In this document: one piece after another, positions 7,309-15,536 of the stretch
Position numbering within the stretch: position 1 is the first letter of the stretch
Layout: each line of letters begins with the position of its first letter
Assembly: GCF_002902145.1 (NCBI RefSeq)
Contig: NZ_PPRF01000018.1
Coordinates: forward strand, 1-36,563
Direction: 5' to 3'
Length of the DNA stretch: 36,563 bases
Source: Staphylococcus rostri
GTDB lineage: Bacteria; Bacillota; Bacilli; Staphylococcales; Staphylococcaceae
Position numbers and translations under genes: made by a program
The notes under the pieces: generated by a model
Seen by the model: the letters and a program-made list of their open reading frames with translations, nothing else
Databases searched by the model: none
What the model was told of the DNA's origin: nothing

Positions 7309-9032
7309 TGTCTGAATTGATTAAGGGTATTGCAGCATCAGATGGTGTTGCTATTGCCAAAGCGTATATGCTCGTAGAACCCGATTTAAGTTACAGTCAT
7401 ACGACAACAGAAGACCCAGCAGGTGAAGTTCAAAAGTTCAATGATGCTTTGAACAATGCGAAGGTCGAATTAACAAAAATCAGAAATAATGCTGAAGAAC
7501 AATTGGGGCCTGATAAAGCAGCTATTTTTGATGCGCATTTACTTGTACTTGATGATCCTGAATTAATCAATCCGATTGAAAGCATGATCAAAGACGACAG
7601 TGCAAGTGCGCCACATGCATTAACAGAAGTAACACAAAACTTCATTACAATTTTTGAATCAATGGATAATGAGTACATGAAAGAACGTGCGGCAGATATT
7701 CGCGACGTTTCTAAACGTGTGCTTGCACATATTTTAGGTGTTGAGTTACCAAACCCAAGTATCGTTGATGAGAGTGTTATTATCGTTGCGCACGATTTAA
7801 CACCATCAGATACAGCACAATTGAACAAACAATACGTTCAAGGTTTCGTAACGAACATCGGTGGACGTACATCACACTCTGCAATTATGAGCCGTTCATT
7901 AGAGATTCCAGCCGTAGTAGGTACTAAAGCTGTGACGAAATCTGTTCAAAACGGCGATATGATTATTGTCGATGGTTTGACTGGTGATGTAATCATCAAT
8001 CCGTCACAAGATGAAGTACGTGCATATCAACAAAAACGCGATATGTTCTTTGAAGATCGTGAAGCTTTAAAACAATTACGTGATGAAGCGACAACGACAA
8101 TCGATGGCAAACATGTTGAACTTGCTGCAAACATTGGTACACCGAATGATTTAGAAGGTGTTAAAAACAATGGTGCAGAAGGAATCGGTCTCTACCGTAC
8201 AGAATTCTTGTACATGGGTCGCGATAACATGCCATCAGAAGATGAACAATTCGAAGCATACAAAAAGGTATTAGAAGAAATGGATGGCAAGCGTGTCGTA
8301 GTTCGTACGCTTGATATCGGTGGAGATAAGGAGTTACCATACTTAAATCTTCCTGAAGAAATGAACCCATTCTTAGGATACCGTGCAATTCGTTTATGCT
8401 TAGACCAACCTGATATTTTCCGTCCACAATTGCGCGCATTATTACGTGCATCTGTATACGGTAAGTTAAATATCATGTTCCCAATGGTTGCAACGGTTCA
8501 AGAGTTCCGTGATGCCAAAGCATTATTACTTGAAGAAAAAGAAAACTTGAAGAGCGAAGGCGTGGAAGTAAGTGATGATATAGAATTAGGTATCATGGTG
8601 GAAATCCCATCAACTGCAGCATTAGCTGACGTATTCGCGAAAGAAGTGGACTTCTTCAGTATCGGTACAAACGACTTAATCCAGTACACAATGGCTGCTG
8701 ACCGTATGTCTGAGCGTGTGTCATATCTTTACCAACCTTATAACCCATCAATCTTACGTTTAGTGAAACAAGTCATTGACGCGTCTCACGCAGAAGGTAA
8801 ATGGACAGGCATGTGTGGAGAAATGGCCGGCGACGAAACGGCAATTCCATTATTACTTGGATTAGGCTTAGATGAATTCTCAATGAGTGCGACATCTATC
8901 TTGAAAGCACGTCGTCAAATCAAAGGATTAAGCACAACTGAAATGACTCAGTTAGCTGATCGTGCGATGAACTGTGCGACTGTTGATGAAGTCGTAACAC
9001 TCGTTAAAGATGCAACTTCAAAAACTTTATAA
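7308..9032 (+). CDS. ptsI: PTS Enzyme I (phosphoenolpyruvate-protein phosphotransferase)
   Basis: Enzyme I takes phosphate from PEP and passes it to HPr, starting all PTS sugar uptake. The protein is 574 residues, full family length. The N-terminal phosphohistidine domain has [13 protein letters not shown] with the active His at residue 190. The C-terminal PEP-binding barrel has [12 protein letters not shown], the MVEIPS and [17 protein letters not shown] blocks and a conserved GMCGEMAGD with the catalytic Cys. It overlaps ptsH by one base. Oddly, its last 68 coding bases (8965-9032) and the terminator beyond are repeated at 9676-9785 with one base changed. The upstream copy given here is the one that completes the gene. 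Confidence 0.97.
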   Translation: MSELIKGIAASDGVAIAKAYMLVEPDLSYSHTTTEDPAGEVQKFNDALNNAKVELTKIRNNAEEQLGPDKAAIFDAHLLVLDDPELINPIESMIKDDSASAPHALTEVTQNFITIFESMDNEYMKERAADIRDVSKRVLAHILGVELPNPSIVDESVIIVAHDLTPSDTAQLNKQYVQGFVTNIGGRTSHSAIMSRSLEIPAVVGTKAVTKSVQNGDMIIVDGLTGDVIINPSQDEVRAYQQKRDMFFEDREALKQLRDEATTTIDGKHVELAANIGTPNDLEGVKNNGAEGIGLYRTEFLYMGRDNMPSEDEQFEAYKKVLEEMDGKRVVVRTLDIGGDKELPYLNLPEEMNPFLGYRAIRLCLDQPDIFRPQLRALLRASVYGKLNIMFPMVATVQEFRDAKALLLEEKENLKSEGVEVSDDIELGIMVEIPSTAALADVFAKEVDFFSIGTNDLIQYTMAADRMSERVSYLYQPYNPSILRLVKQVIDASHAEGKWTGMCGEMAGDETAIPLLLGLGLDEFSMSATSILKARRQIKGLSTTEMTQLADRAMNCATVDEVVTLVKDATSKTL

Positions 9033-9074
9033 TAAAGTATAAAAAACCTGAGACATTGCGCCTCAGGTTTTTTG
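8965..9074 (+). repeat. 110-bp direct repeat, copy 1 (ptsI tail plus terminator)
   Basis: This copy starts in CGATGAACTG within ptsI and runs through the stop codon and the terminator to the final G at 9074. It matches 9676-9785 base for base except for C at 9019 (T at 9730). The offset is 711 bases, and sequence on both sides of the pair diverges at once. Confidence 0.95.
9041..9074 (+). terminator. Terminator of ptsHI (copy 1)
   Basis: CCTGAG pairs with CTCAGG (stem extended by flanking A/T pairs) around an ACATTGCGC-type loop, followed by TTTTTT. It belongs to the repeated 110-bp unit, so the same terminator recurs at 9752-9785. Confidence 0.88.
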
Positions 9075-9277
9075 ATGGGAAAAAGGCGGCTAATGCCTTT
9101 AATAAAGCTTATACACCTTTGGTAAAAGAATTAAAACCTATGTTGCAATGGAGTGAGGTACCTGCTAATGCAGTAAGGGATGCTGATATTAGAGCAGGAC
9201 GAAATGCAGGTTTAACAGAATCTCAAGCACATAATTTAGGAGTTGCTTTAAAAGAAGCTATTTCCTGGTTATTTTAA
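9075..9277 (+). pseudogene. Headless reading frame, toxin C-terminal-domain-like fragment
   Basis: An open frame runs from the end of the repeat to a stop at 9275-9277, encoding about 67 residues beginning DGKKAANAFNKAY and ending ALKEAISWLF. There is no ATG at its head. The only upstream start is a TTG at 9056 inside the terminator hairpin, and the first ATG (9140) has no RBS and would give 45 residues. The frame is open back to 9008 but this is repeat sequence. I read it as the severed C-terminal end of a larger protein, joined to the ptsI terminator. The small, mixed-charge domain with a following ORF resembles the toxin-tail/immunity layout of polymorphic toxins. I do not recognise the domain, so toxin is inference. 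Confidence 0.5.
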
Positions 9278-9298
9278 TATGTTAGAAAGTGTGGTTTT

Positions 9299-9664
9299 AT
9301 GTTAAAAGAAAAAGAGAGCTTTAGATTGCTTTATCAAGCGATCAAAGAACTATCAATCAAAATGGGTGATAATCAATTAGAAACCAATTCGGTTAGTTTG
9401 TTGCTATTGGATTTTGACTTTGAACATGAAGTATTTGATAAAATATATTTAGCTTTTTTAAAGTATTTAGATCAAGTAAGTCTAGATAATATAAGCCATG
9501 TTGAATTGTTAGATTTGATAGATGACTCACTCCCAAAAGAACGAGAACTCAGTAAATTTGTAAAAAATAAAATCATTATTGGGTTTGCTAATAATTATTT
9601 TCCTGAATTGCAAGTATTAGCAGAAAATATAAAAGCAGAAATGGGAACTTTACTAAGTGAGTGA
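9299..9664 (+). CDS. Unrecognised 121-residue protein, possible orphan immunity protein
   Basis: An acidic, helical-looking protein (LLLLDFDFEHEVFDKIYLAF, then LDLIDDSLPKERE), with no signal peptide or membrane segment. The frame is complete and visibly more AT-rich than its core neighbours. ATG at 9299 lies 21 bases after the headless frame, with a weak RBS (GAAAGTGTGG). Its place right behind a truncated toxin-like end and its size and acidity are as expected for an immunity protein, but I recognise no family. It is bounded by the two 110-bp repeats and is probably acquired. Confidence 0.6.
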   Translation: MLKEKESFRLLYQAIKELSIKMGDNQLETNSVSLLLLDFDFEHEVFDKIYLAFLKYLDQVSLDNISHVELLDLIDDSLPKERELSKFVKNKIIIGFANNYFPELQVLAENIKAEMGTLLSE

Positions 9665-9675
9665 TTATAAAAATA

Positions 9676-9785
9676 CGATGAACTGTGCGACTGTTGATGA
9701 AGTCGTAACACTCGTTAAAGATGCAACTTTAAAAACTTTATAATAAAGTATAAAAAACCTGAGACATTGCGCCTCAGGTTTTTTG
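9676..9785 (+). repeat. 110-bp direct repeat, copy 2 (ptsI tail remnant plus terminator)
   Basis: This is the second copy of the ptsI 3' end. It could still be read as a 21-residue peptide beginning [10 protein letters not shown] and ending KTL, but it has no function of its own in sight. The single difference, T at 9730, changes Ser to Leu in that frame. It abuts the glutaredoxin-like gene, whose stop codon lies directly after it. This suggests that copy 2 occupies the ancestral ptsI end position. Confidence 0.95.
9752..9785. terminator. Terminator copy 2, shared with the glutaredoxin-like gene
   Basis: The same CCTGAG/CTCAGG hairpin as at 9041-9074, with A-tract on one side and T-tract on the other, so it can also terminate the minus-strand glutaredoxin-like gene ending at 9786. 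Confidence 0.85.
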
Positions 9786-10013
9786 TTATAAACCAAGTGT
9801 TTGATTGAGCTTATCCATATCTACTTGATACATCGGTTCATCATCTAACAAGATAAATGGTGTCGCAAATGCATCACGGGCAATCATTTCATTACGGTAT
9901 GTCGCATTGGCGATATTACGTTCTTCAAAGTCAACGTCATGTTCTGTTAGATAGTTTTTAACGAATGTACAAGGAGGACAGTCGTTTTGTGTATAGATGA
10001 TTACTTGTGTCAT
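9786..10013 (-). CDS. Glutaredoxin-like thiol protein (NrdH type)
   Basis: A 75-residue thioredoxin-fold protein with a CPPC redox motif at residues 12-15 (YTQNDCPPC), the conserved TPF cis-proline turn around residue 52 and a glutaredoxin-like C-terminus. It probably acts as a small cytosolic disulfide reductant; its partner is unknown. I start it at 10013 (MTQVII), with GAGG six bases ahead, not at the in-frame ATG 12 bases further upstream. The gene opposes ptsI, and a homologue occupies the same place in S. aureus. Confidence 0.85.
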   Translation of the reverse strand: MTQVIIYTQNDCPPCTFVKNYLTEHDVDFEERNIANATYRNEMIARDAFATPFILLDDEPMYQVDMDKLNQTLGL

Positions 10014-10243
10014 AAGATGCCTCATTTCATAATCAATAATGATGTTAATTTAACACAACTGCCAAAATAGCGTCAATATGCTTGCTTAAACAGCATATAT
10101 CTATTTGACAAGACCGCACGCAAGGTGGAAAATAAGAATGTTCTATAAGACCGCGCGATGGTATGGAGTGGGGCATCGAATTTTTAAAAATTGACATGCC
10201 GTTTCACTCAAAAATAAGCGCAAATTATTGTGGAGGTTCAATC

Positions 10244-10903
10244 ATGGATAAGGAATATGTAGTCATCGGTTTAGGACGATTTGGTGGAAGTATTGTACGT
10301 GAACTGAATGCCTTGGATATGGACGTCATGGCGATTGATAAGGATGAACATCGTGTAGATGAGTATAGTGATATTGCCACACATGCAGTTGTTGCAGATA
10401 CAACAGATGAGGCAGTTATGAAAAGTCTCGGGATTCGTAACTTTGATCACGTCATCGTTTCAATCGGTGAAAACATCCAAGCGAGTACATTAACAACGCT
10501 TATTTTAAAAGAGTTAGGTGTTAAAAAAGTAACAGCTAAAGCGCAAAATGATTATCACGCAAAAATACTTAACAAAATTGGTGCGGATACAGTCGTACAT
10601 CCAGAACGCGATATGGGGCGTCGTATTGCCCATAACGTAGCAAGCGCAACAGTATTAGACTATTTAGAGCTTTCGGATGAGCATTCAATTGTCGAAATGA
10701 AAGCAACGGAAGCTATGGCGGGTAAGACATTGATTGATTTAGATATTCGTGCGCAATTTGGAATTAACATTATTGCGATTAAACGTCGTAAAGAAATCAT
10801 CGTGTCACCAGACCCAGATATGGCTTTGGAATTTGATGATATTTTAATTATGATAGGTCATGACAATGACTTAACACGATATGAAAAGAAAATCGCACAC
10901 TAA
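10244..10903 (+). CDS. ktrA: Potassium uptake regulatory subunit KtrA (RCK protein)
   Basis: KtrA is the cytosolic gating ring of the Ktr potassium channel. The RCK_N Rossmann domain shows GLGRFGGS at residues 9-16, an acidic MAIDKDE strand end that binds the nucleotide ribose, and VVADTTDE. The C-terminal RCK_C domain (about residues 135-219) is the part that binds c-di-AMP in S. aureus KtrA (known for the family). The length of 219 residues is usual. Start 10244 has GGAGG eight bases ahead; the longer open frame from 10163 lacks an RBS. The membrane partner KtrB/KtrD is not in the window. In S. aureus, as I recall, cydAB precede this gene; here it follows the glutaredoxin-like gene directly. 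Confidence 0.93.
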   Translation: MDKEYVVIGLGRFGGSIVRELNALDMDVMAIDKDEHRVDEYSDIATHAVVADTTDEAVMKSLGIRNFDHVIVSIGENIQASTLTTLILKELGVKKVTAKAQNDYHAKILNKIGADTVVHPERDMGRRIAHNVASATVLDYLELSDEHSIVEMKATEAMAGKTLIDLDIRAQFGINIIAIKRRKEIIVSPDPDMALEFDDILIMIGHDNDLTRYEKKIAH

Positions 10904-10906
10904 ACT

Positions 10907-10948
10907 AAAAAGCAGACTAGAGACACATGTGTTTCTAGTCTGCTTTTT
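10907..10948. terminator. Bidirectional terminator between ktrA and merR
   Basis: A long stem, AGCAGACTAGA with TCTAGTCTGCT, is flanked by A-run and T-run, and includes the last codons and stop of the convergent merR gene. Confidence 0.88.
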
Positions 10949-11342
10949 GATAAATATGTGCAATGCGCTCTATTTGTGCACGTAAGTCAAAGTCATCAAA
11001 GTTTAGTTCTTTTTCTAAAGCGTATGATAATGCATCATCTAACGCTTGAAGGGCAGCAATTTGCTTTTGAAGTTCTTTCTGTTTTCGTGTTATGGTGTCA
11101 TGAATAAAAGGCTCAGAATATCCTTTCTTTCCAGTCAAATTTAGAATATGTTTGATTTCGTCTAATGAAAAGTGAAAATCAGTGAGCAGTTTAATAAATT
11201 GAAGTAAGAAAACTGTTTCTGAATCATAATCACGATAATTATTAGCACATCGTTTAGGGGCTGGAATGAGCCCTATTTTTTCATAGTAACGAATGGTTGA
11301 GATTGGCGTATTGGAGATATGCGCGATTTTTTTACTGTTCAT
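10935..11342 (-). CDS. MerR-family transcriptional regulator
   Basis: A 135-residue regulator with an N-terminal MerR winged helix-turn-helix (STIRYYEKIGLIPAPKR at about 15-31, YRDYD around 36-40) and a C-terminal dimerising coiled coil (KQKELQKQIAALQALDDAL). There is no metal-binding Cys pattern, so it is more likely to sense an organic compound or to act like the AdhR/NmlR group. ATG at 11342 has AAGGAG eight to nine bases upstream. It is divergent from the esterase gene, whose promoter has a 20-bp spacer as MerR targets do. It most likely controls that gene and perhaps itself. Only a generic family call is possible. Confidence 0.88.
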   Translation of the reverse strand: MNSKKIAHISNTPISTIRYYEKIGLIPAPKRCANNYRDYDSETVFLLQFIKLLTDFHFSLDEIKHILNLTGKKGYSEPFIHDTITRKQKELQKQIAALQALDDALSYALEKELNFDDFDLRAQIERIAHIYQKAD

Positions 11343-11353
11343 CGTTGTTCTCC

Positions 11354-11385
11354 TTGACTATAAAGTATGGTTTACAGTTTATAAT
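11354..11385 (+). promoter_or_regulatory. Long-spacer promoter of the esterase gene, likely MerR target
   Basis: TTGACT (11354-11359) and a perfect TATAAT (11380-11385) are 20 bases apart, longer than the usual 17. Promoters activated by MerR proteins have 19-20 base spacers. The spacer is bounded by ATAAA and TTTAT as an inverted repeat. ATAAAGTAT is also repeated directly, at 11360 and again at 11384. Confidence 0.65.
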
Positions 11386-11416
11386 AAAGTATATCAAGTA
11401 TCGAGAGGTCATGACA

Positions 11417-12403
11417 ATGAACAAAAAGAGACAACAACAAACGATTGTATTAACAATATCAACATTAGGATTGATGAAGTATCGTCGCAATATATTAGGA
11501 CGTTCACTCAGAAGTACAATAGTTGAAAAGCTCATCTTAATGGGCGGTGCCAAAAAACGTTTTGGACCACAAACGGACGCTGAATTTGCACAGTTAATGG
11601 CAGAAGTTCAAGCTAAAAGTGATGTAGCATATCCAAATCCTGAGAAATGGGTGAAAATGCCAGTTACTGAAGTATATTATGATGGCATGCAAACATTTAT
11701 TTGGAATGATCAACATAGTGCTAACCAGAAAGTCATTCTTTATTTACATGGTGGGGCTTATATCAATCAACCGACAAGTTATCATTTCAAAAGCGTTGCA
11801 GCAATGGCTAAACAATTAAATGCGAAAGTCGTATTGCCAATTTATCCTAAGGCACCACGCTATCAATGGACAGACACATATCCAAAAGTTGAGATGATAT
11901 ATAAAGAATTGATTGAAATAACAGAACAAAGCAATATTACGGTGATGGGAGATTCTGCTGGTGGAGGCCTCGCGTTAGGTATGGCGATGTATATCCGTGA
12001 TCATCAGTTACCGCAACCTAAAGATATTGTTGTGCTTTCGCCATGGGTAGATGTTCATACAAATCACCCTAACATATATAAGTATGAGCCGGTTGATCCT
12101 ATGTTATCTAGCGGTGTCGTTGATAAAATAGGTGAGCGTTGGGCTGGTAATGAGCAAGCAATGGATCATCCTTATGTGAGTCCGATTTTTGGTAATTTTG
12201 AGGGATTAGGCAAGATATCTATTTTTGTAGGAACACGTGAAATTTTATATCCAGATAATGAAAAACTACATGAGCTACTCATTAGTAAAGGTATACAACA
12301 TAATTATACTGTTGCTGCCAAAATGAATCATGTTTATCCGTTGTACCCAATTCCTGAAGCAAAAGAGGCACAACAAGCAATTGTAGATATCATTAGAGAA
12401 TAA
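11417..12403 (+). CDS. Alpha/beta hydrolase of the hormone-sensitive lipase/Aes esterase family
   Basis: A 328-residue hydrolase with the oxyanion-hole motif HGGAY at residues 111-115 and the nucleophile Ser180 in GDSAGGG. A likely catalytic Asp lies in EILYPDNE and a His in MNHVYPLYP near the C-terminus. Such enzymes cleave short acyl esters; the natural substrate is unknown. A weakly hydrophobic N-terminal stretch (TIVLTISTLGLM) could be an anchor. I choose ATG 11417, eight bases after AGAGG, over ATG 11411 (two bases) and over a longer frame from 11297 that would cross the promoter. It is divergent from merR and ends at a shared terminator with rnjA. The pair is not part of the core order I know from S. 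aureus. Confidence 0.88.
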   Translation: MNKKRQQQTIVLTISTLGLMKYRRNILGRSLRSTIVEKLILMGGAKKRFGPQTDAEFAQLMAEVQAKSDVAYPNPEKWVKMPVTEVYYDGMQTFIWNDQHSANQKVILYLHGGAYINQPTSYHFKSVAAMAKQLNAKVVLPIYPKAPRYQWTDTYPKVEMIYKELIEITEQSNITVMGDSAGGGLALGMAMYIRDHQLPQPKDIVVLSPWVDVHTNHPNIYKYEPVDPMLSSGVVDKIGERWAGNEQAMDHPYVSPIFGNFEGLGKISIFVGTREILYPDNEKLHELLISKGIQHNYTVAAKMNHVYPLYPIPEAKEAQQAIVDIIRE

Positions 12404-12404
12404 G

Positions 12405-12447
12405 TAAAGAGGTCATGTCCCCACAATAGGGCGCATGACCTCTTTCA
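12405..12447. terminator. Bidirectional terminator between the esterase gene and rnjA
   Basis: AAAGAGGTCATG pairs with CATGACCTCTTT across a loop of about 16 bases; it has an A-run on the left and T on the right, and serves the two convergent genes. Confidence 0.85.
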
Positions 12448-12451
12448 TATA

Positions 12452-14134
12452 TTATTTTGTTTCATTGACTTTCATAATGACTGGTAAAATCATTGGTTTA
12501 CGCGCTGTTTGTTCATATAAATATGGTTGCAACGTTTCAATGATTGAAGACTTCACTTGATGCCATTGAATTTGCGGTTGACTATTCAACTTCTGAATGA
12601 CTTCTTGTTTAATCTTCTTCTGAGCGTCATAAATCAATTGACCTGATTCACGCATATACACAAAACCACGTGAAATAATGTCTGGACCAGATAATAGTTT
12701 GTTCGTATTGAAGTCGATGCTGACAACAACAATCACTAAACCTTCTTCAGAGAGTAGCTTACGATCACGAATCACGACATTACCAATATCGCCAATACCG
12801 CTGCCATCCACAAGGACATTGCCTGATGGAATACGTCCAGCAGTGCGTGCCGAATCACGTGTTAACGCAAGAACATCACCGATATCATGGATAAAGACGT
12901 TTTCTTCTTTGACACCACAATCAACACCTGTTTGACCGTGAGCAACGAGCATACGATATTCACCATGGATTGGTAAGAAGAATTTTGGTCGAATTAAACG
13001 CAACATTAACTGTTGGTCGCCTTGTGAACCGTGTCCAGATGTATGGATGTTTGAAATCTTACTGTGAATGACTTCAGCACCCGCTTGATACAATGCGTTA
13101 ATAGTGCGGTTAATACTTTTCGTGTTACCTGGGATAGGTGATGAACTAAATACAACCGTATCTTCAGGAATAATTTTAATTTGTTTGTGCGTACCATTTG
13201 CGATGCGTGAAAGTGCCGCCATTGGTTCACCTTGCGAGCCTGTACATAAAATTAACAATTCATGTTTTGGAATGCTGTTAATCTTGCTTGGCTCTACAAA
13301 TGTTTCAGGTGGTGCTTTAATATAACCGAGTTCCGTACCAATTTTGATGTTGTTCTCCATTGAACGACCAAATGTGACAATCTTACGGTTATATTTTACA
13401 GCTGCTTCAACAGCTTGTTGCACACGGTAAATGTTCGATGCAAACGTCGCAAAGATAATACGTCCTGTACAGTTACGGAAGATTTTATCGACGTTCTGTC
13501 CAACTTCACGTTCACTTAATGTAAAGTCAGGTACGAGTGCGTTTGTAGAATCTGATAGTAAACAAAGGACACCTTCATCACCGAGTTGTGCCATTCGTGC
13601 CATATTAGCTGGTGCACCGACTGGCGTGAAATCAAACTTAAAGTCACCCGTGTGCACGATTTTACCTTCAGGCGTATCAACGACAACACCATATGCTTCA
13701 GGAATACTGTGCGTTGTTAAATAAAAGCTCACTTTGAAATGCTTTGATTCAATCACGCTATCTTCGTTGATTTCATTCAGTGACGCAGTGCGTAATAATT
13801 TGTGCTCTTCTAACTTGTTACGAATAAGTCCAAGTGCTAGTGGACCACTGTAGATTGGAACGTTAATCTTTTTTAACAGGTAGGGCACACCACCGATATG
13901 GTCTTCGTGACCATGCGTGATAACGAGTCCCACAATTTTATCTTGGTTTTGTTCAAGATACGTATAATCCGGAATGACATAGTCGATACCGAGTAGATTA
14001 TCGTCTGGGAACTTAATACCTGCATCAATAATTAGGATTTCGTCCTGATATTCGACGGCGTAAGTGTTTTTACCGACTTCACCTAAACCGCCAAGCGCGT
14101 ATACGCCAACCTCATTTTTTTGAAGTTGCTTCAT
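12452..14134 (-). CDS. rnjA: Ribonuclease J1
   Basis: RNase J1 is a metallo-beta-lactamase/beta-CASP enzyme with endonuclease and 5'-3' exonuclease activity in mRNA decay and rRNA maturation. The 560-residue sequence shows the zinc-binding HGHEDH at residues 74-79, a second metal His in [19 protein letters not shown] motif III ([12 protein letters not shown]), the beta-CASP motifs with TGSQGEP, and [10 protein letters not shown] / [10 protein letters not shown] near residues 364-394. ATG at 14134 overlaps the rpoY stop as TAATG, so the two are translationally coupled. This pairing is general in Bacillales. Confidence 0.96.
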   Translation of the reverse strand: MKQLQKNEVGVYALGGLGEVGKNTYAVEYQDEILIIDAGIKFPDDNLLGIDYVIPDYTYLEQNQDKIVGLVITHGHEDHIGGVPYLLKKINVPIYSGPLALGLIRNKLEEHKLLRTASLNEINEDSVIESKHFKVSFYLTTHSIPEAYGVVVDTPEGKIVHTGDFKFDFTPVGAPANMARMAQLGDEGVLCLLSDSTNALVPDFTLSEREVGQNVDKIFRNCTGRIIFATFASNIYRVQQAVEAAVKYNRKIVTFGRSMENNIKIGTELGYIKAPPETFVEPSKINSIPKHELLILCTGSQGEPMAALSRIANGTHKQIKIIPEDTVVFSSSPIPGNTKSINRTINALYQAGAEVIHSKISNIHTSGHGSQGDQQLMLRLIRPKFFLPIHGEYRMLVAHGQTGVDCGVKEENVFIHDIGDVLALTRDSARTAGRIPSGNVLVDGSGIGDIGNVVIRDRKLLSEEGLVIVVVSIDFNTNKLLSGPDIISRGFVYMRESGQLIYDAQKKIKQEVIQKLNSQPQIQWHQVKSSIIETLQPYLYEQTARKPMILPVIMKVNETK

Positions 14135-14349
14135 TAGTCTGCGCGCTCCACGTTAAAGTGTTCAGACTGTTGTTCATATTCTAAATGTGCGCCCTCTAAT
14201 TTAGTTATGAATTCGATGTTATAGTTACGTTCTTTCAAGAAACGACGAACTTGTTCTTCTGTTTGTGCTTCAACATAAGTAGATTGCGTGTTTTCACGAA
14301 CGATCACTTCATCACGATTATGTTGATAAAATACTTTAAAAATTGCCAT
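14134..14349 (-). CDS. rpoY: RNA polymerase epsilon subunit (RpoY, DUF1447)
   Basis: The 71-residue protein begins [14 protein letters not shown] and matches the small Firmicute RNA polymerase subunit epsilon, formerly YkzG. It has the usual length and a conserved VREnTqs(i/l)Y-type block ([14 protein letters not shown]). ATG at 14349 is preceded by AGGAGG eight bases ahead; the open frame upstream to 14415 has no such signal. It is the first gene of a two-gene operon with rnjA, linking transcription and RNA decay genes. Confidence 0.93.
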   Translation of the reverse strand: MAIFKVFYQHNRDEVIVRENTQSTYVEAQTEEQVRRFLKERNYNIEFITKLEGAHLEYEQQSEHFNVERAD

Positions 14350-14928
14350 TAATAAATGCCTCCTAAATAAAAATCCTTGTTTATATTTGTGACAACGCGC
14401 TGCACTGCGACTCAATCATAGTTATCTTAATAGAAGTATAAATAAAAATATGAATCGAATGAATGTCAAACGGCTGTTCAACAGAATTCAATTCATCTCC
14501 TGATATCATACAGTTATGGCATGTTGTCGATATTTCAATTCCGTACTTGATGTTCGAGTTAGATAAAAGCATATAGATTTGCGGAAAACAGAATGCGCAA
14601 CAAAATTACATCTTAATCTTGCTGAAATTATGTGAATTCTGTCGGGAATCCGGCTTCTTGAACATGGTTAAGCAGTTCTCAAAATCTCAATTAAACCTGT
14701 CAAATCTCGAACCCAGTTAGGTTTATTTTACATGAATTTAAACAATAAATAAAGCGGAATGTTATAAATAGAAAGCGATAGGGCAAGAATTATCAATATT
14801 ATAGTAGGGAATGTCTGAAAAGAACTTAAAACACTGCATAAAATGAACTTGGAAATATAGAAAAATATGCTTAACAACAAGAATAAAGCGGGAAAAATTG
14901 ATGGAATAACGGGACACGCGTGCCTAAT
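14350..14928. other. Gene-poor intergenic region between def and rpoY
   Basis: About 580 bases without a convincing gene. It must hold the rpoY-rnjA promoter at its left end but I cannot define it: TTGTCA near 14391 has no good partner. A loose AAACCT/AGGTTT hairpin followed by TTTT lies at about 14692-14731. A palindromic CACGCGTG core sits at about 14915. A hydrophobic minus-strand frame (14728-14931) lacks a credible start. It may be decayed sequence or hide a small RNA. Confidence 0.4.
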
Positions 14929-14966
14929 CAAAAAATACCACCAGAGCTAACGATCTCTGATGGTAT
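14929..14966 (-). terminator. Terminator of def
   Basis: On the minus strand ACCATCAGAG pairs with CTCTGGTGGT (one G-T) and is followed by ATTTTTT, about 20 bases after the def stop codon. Confidence 0.85.
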
Positions 14967-14984
14967 AGATAATCAATAATGGTA

Positions 14985-15536
14985 TTACACTTCAATGGCA
15001 CCATTTTTAGGAGTAAGTGGATTTTCTTTGTCGATATGATCGTAAAACATCACGCCATTCAAATGGTCCAATTCATGTTGGAAGACAATGGCAGGGTAGC
15101 CAGTTAGACGATAACTCACTTCATTACCGTCAATATCAAATCCTTTAATTGTCACACGATGATGACGGTGTACTAATCCTGGTACATCTTCATCAACGCT
15201 TAGGCAACCTTCACCAGTTGGCAAGTAGGCATCTTGTACACTGTGGCTGACGATTTTAGGATTGATAATACCGAGGTCATAAGATTTGCCGTTACCATCA
15301 TCCGGGAGATAAACAGCAAACATACGTTTTGACACATTGATTTGAGGTGCGGCAATACCAACACCACTTCTTAGTTGATACTTCTCAGCCATTTCAGGGT
15401 CTTGACTATCACGTAAAAATTGTTGCATATCTAATAATGTTTGTCGTTCTTCATCAGTGAGTGGGAATGTCAACGCTTCAGCTTTTTGACGAAGTGTTGG
15501 ATGCCCGTCACGTATAATATCTTTCATTGTTAACAT
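14985..15536 (-). CDS. def: Peptide deformylase
   Basis: Def removes the formyl group from the N-terminal Met of new proteins. The 183-residue type II (Gram-positive) enzyme has all three motifs: GVGIAAPQ at residues 58-65, EGCLS at 109-113 with the metal Cys111, and HELDH at 154-158 with the two metal His and catalytic Glu. I start at 15536 (MLTMKD), with AGGAAGGTG ahead and the length known for the staphylococcal enzyme; the longer frame from 15560 contains this RBS inside it. Single gene with its own terminator, divergent from the lipoprotein gene. Confidence 0.96.
   Translation of the reverse strand: MLTMKDIIRDGHPTLRQKAEALTFPLTDEERQTLLDMQQFLRDSQDPEMAEKYQLRSGVGIAAPQINVSKRMFAVYLPDDGNGKSYDLGIINPKIVSHSVQDAYLPTGEGCLSVDEDVPGLVHRHHRVTIKGFDIDGNEVSYRLTGYPAIVFQHELDHLNGVMFYDHIDKENPLTPKNGAIEV

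Noticed and set aside
8965..9785. Insertion sequence or transposon
   Set aside because: No transposase, no terminal inverted repeats, and a 110-bp duplication is far longer than any target-site duplication.
10014..10243. c-di-AMP (ydaO) riboswitch ahead of ktrA
   Set aside because: B. subtilis ktrAB has one, but the conserved blocks are not found here.
14728..14931. Hydrophobic minus-strand frame of 67 residues (two possible membrane helices)
   Set aside because: Its only start is a TTG inside the T-tract of the def terminator, with no RBS. A decayed gene cannot be excluded.
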